Origin: Knoellia locipacati
GTDB lineage: Bacteria; Actinomycetota; Actinomycetes; Actinomycetales; Dermatophilaceae
Assembly (NCBI RefSeq): GCF_007992835.1
Contig: NZ_BKBA01000008.1
Coordinates: 62,001 to 126,000 of the forward strand
DNA: 64,000 nucleotides
Direction: 5' to 3'
Part shown: piece after piece, positions 58,532 through 64,000 of the stretch
Layout: each line of letters starts with the position of its first letter
How positions within the stretch are numbered: position 1 is the stretch's first letter
The notes under the pieces: model-generated
Databases searched by the model: none
Told to the model about the DNA's origin: nothing
What the model saw: only the letters and a program-made list of their open reading frames with translations
Made by a program: the position numbers and the translations under genes

Positions 58532-59860
58532 ATGACCTCACCCAACCGCCGCCAGCTCCTCACCGGTGGGGCCGGTCTCGCCGGCGCCGCCGCCCTCAGC
58601 CTCGGTGCGAGCCCCGCGCTCGCCAGCCCCACGGCATACGCGCCGTCCGTCAACGACCCGAAGCGCAAGGTGACCCCCGGTGCCGACGTCGCCGCTGCGA
58701 GCGGCTGGTCGGTCCTCAAGGGCCGCAAGGTCGGCGTCATCACCAACCCGACCGGGATCCTGCTCAACCTCCGCTCGATCGTCGACGAGATGCACGACTC
58801 GGGCGCCGTCGACATCCGCGGCGTCTTCGGGCCCGAGCACGGCTTCCGCGGCACCGCCCAGGCCGGCGAGGCCGAGGACACCTACGTCGACGAGCGCACC
58901 GGGCTCACGGTCTACGACGCCTACGGCGCCAACACCGCGAAGTTCGCGTCGATGTTCCGCGCGGCCGGCGTCGACACCGTCGTCTTCGACATCCAGGACG
59001 TCGGCGCGCGCTTCTACACCTACATCTGGACGATGTACACGGCGATGAAGGCAGCCGTCGAGACCGGTGCGACCTTCGTCGTCCTCGACCGCCCCAACCC
59101 CATCGGCGGCACGGCCTACGGCCCGATGATGACCGAGCCGTGGACCTCCGGGGTCGGGGCCGAGGCGATCGTCCAGGCGCACGGCATGACCGTGGGTGAG
59201 CTCGCGCGCTTCCTCAACGTCGAGATCCTGCCCAGCGACACCGGCGGTCGTCGCCTCCCGAAGGTCGAGGTCGTCGAGGTCAAGGGCTGGCGTCGCGACG
59301 TCACGTATGCCGGCACCGGCCTTCCGTGGGTCATGCCCAGTCCCAACATGCCGACTCCCGACACCGCGCTCGTCTACCCGGGCACGGGCATGTTCGAGGG
59401 GACGAACCTCTCCGAGGGGCGCGGGACGACCCGCCCGTTCGAGCTCATCGGTGCGCCCTACGTCGACCACAAGTGGGCCGACCGCCTCGCGGGTCGCGAC
59501 GTCGCGGGCGTGGCGTTCCGCGAGGCCTACTTCACGCCGACGTTCAACAAGCACGTCGGCAAGGTCTGCGGTGGCGTCCAGGTGCACATCACCGAGCCCT
59601 CGGCGATCGACCCCGTCCTCGTCGGTGTCGAGATGCTCGTCGCGGCGAAGTCCCTCTACAAGGACTTCCAGTGGCGCTACGACACCTACGACCCGGCGCG
59701 TCCGTACTGGATCGACAAGCTCACCGGATCGACCCGCCTGCGTGACCAGATCACGGCCGGCGCCGACGTGGCCACGGTCGTGGGCGCATGGAAGGACGAG
59801 CTCGCGAAGTTCGATGCCGCCCGCCAGCCCTACCTCATCTACGGCGGCCCCGCCCGATGA
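58532..59860 (+). CDS. namZ: Exo-beta-N-acetylmuramidase NamZ (DUF1343, GH171), exported
   Basis: A 442-aa DUF1343 protein. Bacillus NamZ (YbbC) of this family removes N-acetylmuramic acid from the non-reducing end of glycan chains. Twin-arginine leader PNRRQLLTGGAGLAGAAALS, then the domain with VGVITNPTGI, VRGVFGPEHGFRG-type GVFGPEHGFRGTAQAG, VFDIQDVGARFYTYIWTM, VLDRPNPIGG and YPGTGMFEGTNLSEGRGTTRPFE (split). The Glu in FGPEHGFRG lies in the conserved catalytic region. ATG 58532, 13 nt after nagZ. The stop overlaps the next gene (ATGA). With NagZ it would shave glycan strands alternately. Confidence 0.88.
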   Translation: MTSPNRRQLLTGGAGLAGAAALSLGASPALASPTAYAPSVNDPKRKVTPGADVAAASGWSVLKGRKVGVITNPTGILLNLRSIVDEMHDSGAVDIRGVFGPEHGFRGTAQAGEAEDTYVDERTGLTVYDAYGANTAKFASMFRAAGVDTVVFDIQDVGARFYTYIWTMYTAMKAAVETGATFVVLDRPNPIGGTAYGPMMTEPWTSGVGAEAIVQAHGMTVGELARFLNVEILPSDTGGRRLPKVEVVEVKGWRRDVTYAGTGLPWVMPSPNMPTPDTALVYPGTGMFEGTNLSEGRGTTRPFELIGAPYVDHKWADRLAGRDVAGVAFREAYFTPTFNKHVGKVCGGVQVHITEPSAIDPVLVGVEMLVAAKSLYKDFQWRYDTYDPARPYWIDKLTGSTRLRDQITAGADVATVVGAWKDELAKFDAARQPYLIYGGPAR

Positions 59861-61632
59861 GCCTCTCCCGTCGCACCGTCCTCGGCGGTGGCCTCGTCCT
59901 CGGGGCCTCGTTCCTCACCGCTCCGGCCGCCCGCGCGGAGGACTACACGAAGCCCTTCACCGGCTTCGCGCCGCCGTCCACGGTGCTGCGTGCCGGGACC
60001 CCGGGGTCCGTGGGCCTGGACCCGGCCCCGATCGAGCTGGCCAAGGACCAGGTCCGCAGCCACCAGGTCGCGGCTCCCGGTGGGCACCCGCTCTACCCCG
60101 GGCACGTCGGCCTCATGGCCCACGACGGGGCCGTCGTCGCCACCCAGGTCGACGGCTTCGCGCTGCGCTACAGGAACGCGACGGAGGAGCTCCCGCAGTC
60201 GCAGTGGGTCCCCATGCGCCGCGACACGATCTTCGACCTGGCCTCGGTCTCGAAGCTGTTCACGTCGATCACGGTCGTCCAGCTCATCGAGGAGGGGAAG
60301 GTCGACCTCGAGGCGCCGGTGGCGACCTACCTGCCCGAGTTCGGTGCCGCGGGCAAGGAGTCGGTGACGATCCGGCACCTGCTGACCCACACGAGCGGGT
60401 TCACGTCGTGGCTGCCGCTCTACAGCAAGTACCCCGACAAGGCCTCCCGCATCGCTGCGGTGATGAACCAGCCGCTCACCAACCCCGTGGGGACGGTCTA
60501 CCTCTACAGCGACCTCAACCTCATCACACTCGGCGTCCTCGTCGAGCGGCTGCGGGGCCAGTCGCTCGACGAGGTCGTCGCCTCGCGGCTCACCGGGCCG
60601 CTGGGCATGCGCGACACGGGATACAACCCCGTGGCCAAGGAGCGCACGGCCGCGACCGAGTACCAGGCGGTCCCGGCTCGCGGGATGGTCCGGGGTGAGG
60701 TCCACGACGAGAACGCCTGGTCGCTCGGTGGCGTCGCCGGTCACGCCGGTGTCTTCTCGACCGTCGACGACCTCGCCGTCCTCTCGCAGGCCCTGCTCAA
60801 CGGCGGCACCTACCGTGGCGCGCGCATCCTCGACCGCAAGAGCGTGTCGCTGCTCATCACGAACTTCAACGAGAGCTTCCCCGGCGACGACCACGGGCTC
60901 GGCTTCGAGCTCGACCAGACCTGGTACATGGACGCGCTCAGCGGACCGAGGACGGCGGGGCACACCGGCTACACGGGCACCTCGATCGTCATCGACTTCG
61001 CCTCCCGCTCGTTCGCCATCCTGCTCACGAACCGCGTGCATCCCTCGCGCTCGTGGGGGAGCATCAACGTCGCCCGCCAGGAGTGGGCCAGGGGGCTGGG
61101 CATGGCCCTGCCGATCCGGGCCCGCGGCAACCACGTCGTCTGGGAGACCGTCGCCCGGAACGCGAGCACGGCCACGCTCACCGTGCCGCTCGTGGTCCCG
61201 GCGTCGGGCGCCCGTCTCGGCTTCGACCTCGTGGCCCAGACCGAGGACACCGACGTCCTGCACGTCGAGACCTCACGCGACGGTGGCACCACCTGGGAGG
61301 CGCTGCCGCTGCGGATCCGCCAACCCGGCGACGCCCGCCACGGTGAGGACCGCGAGCAGGACGGCTCGCTGGCGAAGGCCGAGCTCGACGACGGCACGAC
61401 GGGTCCGATCAGCGGCACCGACGGGGAGCGGCGGTGGCGCCAGGTGCGCGCCGACCTCACGGCCGGTGACCAGCTGCTGCGGTGGCGCTACGTGACCGAC
61501 GCCAACACCCTCGGACGAGGCGTGGCGGTGAGCCGGGTCAGGGCGTTCTCGGGCCGCGGCATTCTCGTGGACGGTGACCGGACTCCGGACGAGTTCGGGA
61601 CTTCTGGGTGGACTCTGGCCCGGAGGTCGTAG
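59857..61632 (+). CDS. Serine hydrolase of beta-lactamase fold (AmiE/YbbE-like), exported
   Basis: A 591-aa exported serine hydrolase. The Tat-type leader is MSLSRRTVLGGGLVLGASF. The penicillin-binding/beta-lactamase core has SVSKLFTSI (Ser-x-x-Lys near residue 130), LYSDLNLITLG (Tyr-x-Asn) and HTGYTGTS (His-Thr-Gly). The C-terminal about 200 residues form an extra beta-domain (ATLTVPLVVPASGARLGF ... ), not present in short homologues. In the Bacillus mur locus the equivalent gene product sits with the N-acetylmuramyl-L-alanine amidase; here it probably strips peptides from muropeptides. Overlaps namZ by 4 nt. Confidence 0.75.
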   Translation: MSLSRRTVLGGGLVLGASFLTAPAARAEDYTKPFTGFAPPSTVLRAGTPGSVGLDPAPIELAKDQVRSHQVAAPGGHPLYPGHVGLMAHDGAVVATQVDGFALRYRNATEELPQSQWVPMRRDTIFDLASVSKLFTSITVVQLIEEGKVDLEAPVATYLPEFGAAGKESVTIRHLLTHTSGFTSWLPLYSKYPDKASRIAAVMNQPLTNPVGTVYLYSDLNLITLGVLVERLRGQSLDEVVASRLTGPLGMRDTGYNPVAKERTAATEYQAVPARGMVRGEVHDENAWSLGGVAGHAGVFSTVDDLAVLSQALLNGGTYRGARILDRKSVSLLITNFNESFPGDDHGLGFELDQTWYMDALSGPRTAGHTGYTGTSIVIDFASRSFAILLTNRVHPSRSWGSINVARQEWARGLGMALPIRARGNHVVWETVARNASTATLTVPLVVPASGARLGFDLVAQTEDTDVLHVETSRDGGTTWEALPLRIRQPGDARHGEDREQDGSLAKAELDDGTTGPISGTDGERRWRQVRADLTAGDQLLRWRYVTDANTLGRGVAVSRVRAFSGRGILVDGDRTPDEFGTSGWTLARRS

Positions 61633-61635
61633 TTT
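61630..61635 (+). promoter_or_regulatory. Leaderless -10 element TAGTTT (murR)
   Basis: TAGTTT, 6 nt (TGGCAC) and ATG. The element overlaps the stop codon of the preceding hydrolase, giving murR a promoter of its own inside the operon. Confidence 0.6.
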
Positions 61636-61641
61636 TGGCAC

Positions 61642-62526
61642 ATGTCGACACCGATCCAGTCCTTCGACGTGGCTGACGCCCCGCTGCTCGTCCGCCTGCG
61701 TGGAATCCTCCCGTCGCTCACTCCTGCAGAGGAGCGCGTCGCCGCCCAGGTCCTCGCCGACGCCCGCCGGGCCTCCGACCTCACGATCACCGAGCTCGCT
61801 CAGGCGGCGAAGACCTCGGAGACGACGGTCCTGCGCTTCTGCAAGCGGCTGGGGCTCAAGGGCTACCCACAGCTGCGCCTCGCTCTCGCCGCCGAGTCGG
61901 CCATGCCGCGTGAGCAGCGCATGGCCGGCAGCGACATCAGCGCCTCGGACACGATCGACGACATCATCGCCAAGGTGGCGTCCGTGGACTCCAGCGCCGT
62001 CGAGGAGACCGCGCAGCAGCTCGACCGCGACTCGCTGACCGCGGCCGTCGACGCCGTGGCCAAGGCCACCCGCGTCGACGTCTACGGCATCGGGGCCAGC
62101 GCGACCGTCGGGGCCGACCTCCAGCAGAAGCTCCACCGCATCGGTGTCGTCTCCTTCGCGTGGAACGACCCGCACATCGCCTTGACCAGCGCGACCCTGC
62201 TCTCGAAGCAGGACGTCGCGATCGGCATCTCCCACTCCGGGTCCACGAGCGAGACCATCGAGTCGCTCGCGGTCGCCCGTCGACATGGCGCGCGCACCAT
62301 CGCCGTGACGAACTTCCCGCTGTCGCCTCTGGCCAAGGGCGCCGACATCGTGCTCACCACGGCGGCCCGCGAGACCTCGTTGCGGTCGGGGGCGACGGCC
62401 AGCCGGATCGCGGCCCTCACCGTCGTCGACTGCCTCTACATCGCCGTGGCCCAGCGCGACCTGCGCCGGGCGCGCAAGGCCGTGGCGGACAGCCGCAAGG
62501 CCGTCGAGGGTCACCACATCGCGTGA
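61642..62526 (+). CDS. murR: MurR/RpiR-family transcriptional regulator
   Basis: A 294-aa RpiR-type regulator. N-terminal HTH_6 domain (about residues 10-85, LTPAEERVAAQVLADARRAS, ITELAQAAKTSETTVLRFCKRLGLKGYPQL in two parts) and C-terminal SIS sugar-phosphate domain with VYGIGASATVGADLQQKL and GISHSGSTSETIESLAVAR. Its place between the peptidoglycan hydrolases and murQ indicates that it senses N-acetylmuramic acid 6-phosphate. Start ATG 61642 from TAGTTT-N6-ATG. It may act on the GTGA/TTCAC sites before nagZ and murQ. Confidence 0.85.
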   Translation: MSTPIQSFDVADAPLLVRLRGILPSLTPAEERVAAQVLADARRASDLTITELAQAAKTSETTVLRFCKRLGLKGYPQLRLALAAESAMPREQRMAGSDISASDTIDDIIAKVASVDSSAVEETAQQLDRDSLTAAVDAVAKATRVDVYGIGASATVGADLQQKLHRIGVVSFAWNDPHIALTSATLLSKQDVAIGISHSGSTSETIESLAVARRHGARTIAVTNFPLSPLAKGADIVLTTAARETSLRSGATASRIAALTVVDCLYIAVAQRDLRRARKAVADSRKAVEGHHIA

Positions 62527-62571
62527 CGCGCAGGCGGGTGTGGCGTGGCTTCCGGACGTCCGAAACCGCCA

Positions 62572-62613
62572 GTGATTCACATTGTTGACGCTGAGCGTGT
62601 AAGAAACTAACCT
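62572..62613 (+). promoter_or_regulatory. murQ promoter with operator-like site
   Basis: TTGACG (-35, 62585-62590), 17-bp spacer and TAACCT (-10, 62608-62613), then 6 nt and the murQ ATG. GTGATTCAC (62572-62580) sits just upstream of the -35 and resembles the site before nagZ. This is the best-formed promoter in the window. Confidence 0.75.
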
Positions 62614-62619
62614 TCGAGA

Positions 62620-63672
62620 ATGGTCAGCGACGTCCGGGTGAGTGCGCCCACGGAAGAACGCCATCCCGGCACCGTCGGGATCGACAGCGCGTCGACCCTC
62701 GAGGTCCTCACCCTCATGAACGAGGCCGACCGCACGGTCGCCGACGCCGTGGCGGAGATGCTCCCCGAGCTGGCCGTGCTGGTCGACCACGCCGTGGCCG
62801 CCATCCGGGCGGGCGGCCACGTCCACTACTTCGGGGCGGGCACGTCCGGGCGCCTCGCCGTCCTCGACGCCGCCGAGCTCCTGCCCACGTTCAACGCCCC
62901 CGAGGGGCTCTTCGTCGCCCACCACGCGGGTGGGCCCACAGCGCTGCTCCGTGCCGTCGAGAACGTCGAGGACGACAGCGACCTGGGGAGTGCCGATGCC
63001 GGCGTCGTCTCGGAGGGGGACGTCGTCATCGGACTCACCGCGTCGGGCCGCACCCCCTACGTCAAGGGCGCCCTCATGTGCGCCCGCGAGATGGGGGCGC
63101 GCACCGCGCTGGTGACGGCCAACCCGGGATCGGAGCTCGCGGCATACGCCGACCACCTGCTCGTCGCGGACACCGGCCCGGAGGTCCTCACCGGCTCGAC
63201 CCGCCTCAAGGCGGGCACCGCCCAGAAGCTCGTCCTCAACGCCTTCTCGACCGCCGTGATGATCCGGCTGGGGCGGACCTGGTCCAACCTCATGGTCGAC
63301 GTCGTCGCCACCAACGCCAAGCTGCGGGGACGCGTCGTGCGCATCCTCCAGGAGGCCACCGGCGCCAGCGACGAGGACGCCCGGCTCGTCCTCGAGGCGG
63401 CCGGTGGCCGTCTCAAGCCGGCGCTGCTCTCGCTGCTGGCCGGCATCCGCGTCGACGACGCCCTCGACGCCCTCGCCGCGAACGGCGACTCCGTCGCCGC
63501 GGCGCTCGCCGCCCTCACCACCCCACCCGCGTCCCGGACCGCGCCCCACGGCGCGTCCGGCGGCGCGCCCCGCAGTGCATCCCCCAGCCCGGCCCCGGGC
63601 GCGCCCCACGGCACGCCCAGCACCCCACGCCCCACGTCAAGCCAGTCAGCGTCGACAGGAGAGTTGTCATGA
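62620..63672 (+). CDS. murQ: N-acetylmuramic acid 6-phosphate etherase
   Basis: MurQ splits the lactyl ether of MurNAc-6-phosphate to give GlcNAc-6-phosphate and D-lactate in the cytoplasm. The 350-aa chain has the SIS fold with YFGAGTSGRLAVLDAAEL (near residue 68), FVAHHAGGPTALLRAVENVEDD with the catalytic Glu region, GLTASGRTPYVKGAL, TGSTRLKAGTAQKLVLNAFST and NLMVDVVATNAKL. The last 50 residues are Ser/Pro/Ala/Gly-rich and extend beyond usual MurQ length. ATG 62620 is leaderless (TAACCT-N6-ATG). The stop overlaps the next gene (ATGA). The D-lactate released could be a substrate of the lar system at the other end of the window, though they are 60 kb apart. Confidence 0.93.
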   Translation: MVSDVRVSAPTEERHPGTVGIDSASTLEVLTLMNEADRTVADAVAEMLPELAVLVDHAVAAIRAGGHVHYFGAGTSGRLAVLDAAELLPTFNAPEGLFVAHHAGGPTALLRAVENVEDDSDLGSADAGVVSEGDVVIGLTASGRTPYVKGALMCAREMGARTALVTANPGSELAAYADHLLVADTGPEVLTGSTRLKAGTAQKLVLNAFSTAVMIRLGRTWSNLMVDVVATNAKLRGRVVRILQEATGASDEDARLVLEAAGGRLKPALLSLLAGIRVDDALDALAANGDSVAAALAALTTPPASRTAPHGASGGAPRSASPSPAPGAPHGTPSTPRPTSSQSASTGELS

Positions 63673-64000
63673 CCCAGCGGACCCGCCGCTCCACCTTCAC
63701 CCTCATCGCCTTCACGGGGGTGCTCGCCGTCGCGGCCTGCGCACCGTCGAGCGACAACGACACGAAGGGGTCCGGCGACGGCGGTGACGCCAAGGCGACC
63801 ACGCTCACGGTCTGGTCCTGGCGCGTCGAGGACGAGGCGGCATACAACAAGATCTTCGACGCCTACGAGGCCAAGCACGAGGGCATCACCGTCGAGTTCA
63901 AGCCGTTCAAGGCGACCGAGTACAACAAGGTCCTCGCGACCGGGCTCGCCGGCTCCGACGGCCCCGACGTGCCCCAGGTGCGCTCCTACGGCCAGGTCGA
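63669..64000 (+). CDS. ABC transporter sugar-binding lipoprotein, cut by window end
   Basis: The first 110 codons of an extracellular solute-binding protein (type 1, CUT1 class). Lipoprotein leader MTQRTRRSTFTLIAFTGVL then AVAAC with the lipobox Cys near residue 24, a Gly/Asp linker, then TLTVWSWRVEDEAAYNKIF and VEFKPFKATEYNKVLATGL, typical of the N-terminal lobe. Coupled to murQ by ATGA. Presumably binds MurNAc, GlcNAc or a muropeptide sugar. The remainder and the permeases should follow outside the window. Confidence 0.85.
   Translation, partial: MTQRTRRSTFTLIAFTGVLAVAACAPSSDNDTKGSGDGGDAKATTLTVWSWRVEDEAAYNKIFDAYEAKHEGITVEFKPFKATEYNKVLATGLAGSDGPDVPQVRSYGQV

Larger units (their letters stand above)
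102..63845. repeat. Dispersed octamer CGGCATAC / GTATGCCG
   Basis: Reading both strands I found 29 copies of GGCATAC and 23 of GTATGCC. Nearly all extend to CGGCATAC or GTATGCCG. Examples are at 102, 1310, 3017, 5422, 5445, 7619, 8564, 12973, 16162, 20802, 28442, 33519, 38041, 48255, 54216 and 63141. In genes the word forces the otherwise uncommon codons GCA (Ala-Tyr as GCA TAC) or TAT (Tyr-Ala as TAT GCC). It is also present between genes. The count was made by eye and may miss a few copies. Confidence 0.8.

Noticed and set aside
1-64000. CRISPR array, prophage or integrative element
   Set aside because: No regularly spaced direct repeats, no cas or phage structural genes and no integrase were found. 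The only mobile element is the IS481-type sequence.

Overview
The window is one continuous stretch of very GC-rich (roughly 72 percent by eye), gene-dense DNA from a high-GC Gram-positive actinobacterium. Frequent GTG starts, GTGA/ATGA start-stop overlaps, leaderless promoters, Tat-type signals, a PntAB transhydrogenase, FadE23/FadE24-like paired acyl-CoA dehydrogenases and an Rv0430-Rv0431-like gene pair point to the Micrococcales. The overall gene content looks most like Intrasporangiaceae (Janibacter/Knoellia/Terrabacter-like). That placement is an inference; no rRNA is present.

Layout. 0-5.2 kb: a nickel-pincer lactate-racemase-type divergon (larA-larC left, larE-larB right), then an amidinotransferase-fold protein. 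5.2-11.5 kb: a small membrane protein and a permuted NlpC/P60-like protein sharing a perfectly symmetrical promoter, two acyl-CoA dehydrogenases, and unknown membrane proteins. 11.5-20.6 kb: MOSC protein, paired fluoride channels, AlaT-type aminotransferase, tandem universal stress protein, acyl-CoA ligase, and a large acidic membrane-anchored protein with a sunset-like C-terminus. 20.6-29.3 kb: pntAB, an AbiEi/DUF559-like protein, a CAT-type amino acid permease, a PH-domain protein with a 56-aa partner, upp, tadA and a DedA protein. 29.4-33.5 kb: a possible structured RNA, an amidase remnant, ACC deaminase with its GntR regulator, and a frameshifted IS481-family element sitting exactly at the 3' end of a tRNA-Ser(CGA) gene. 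33.6-38 kb: DUF305/DUF3105 pair, PIG-V-like mannosyltransferase, CHAD, LytR_C and VapB-like proteins. 38-48.2 kb: a sugar island with ROK repressor, ABC importer, Gfo/Idh/MocA dehydrogenase, a Tat-exported TIM-barrel protein, a second TIM-barrel isomerase and XylA. 48.3-55.7 kb: HerA-like ATPase, an amber-interrupted gene, VanX-type dipeptidase, VTT-like and CDP-alcohol phosphatidyltransferase membrane proteins, AEC transporter, propionyl/acetyl-CoA synthetase, tRNA-Ser(GGA). 55.8-64 kb: a peptidoglycan amino-sugar salvage locus (NagZ, NamZ, AmiE/YbbE-like hydrolase, MurR, MurQ, ABC lipoprotein cut by the window edge).

How parts work together. The last locus matches the Bacillus murQ-murR-murP-amiE-nagZ-namZ set in content, but an ABC binding protein stands where the PTS permease MurP would be, and all three hydrolases carry twin-arginine leaders. 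The sugar island pairs an importer with a redox enzyme and TIM-barrel enzymes, one of them exported, which is compatible with keto-sugar chemistry rather than plain xylose use. The lar genes supply both the racemase and its nickel-pincer cofactor.

The most unusual genome-level signals are: (1) the octamer CGGCATAC/GTATGCCG, seen about 50 times on both strands in genes and gaps; (2) a 54-bp perfect palindrome in which each arm holds one start codon and a mirrored leaderless promoter; (3) at least eleven genes with TANNNT exactly 6 nt before the start codon; (4) a ~70-bp hairpin repeat found just after three genes; (5) a low-GC, hairpin-rich segment encoding a 12-aa peptide. No CRISPR array, prophage or rRNA operon was seen.
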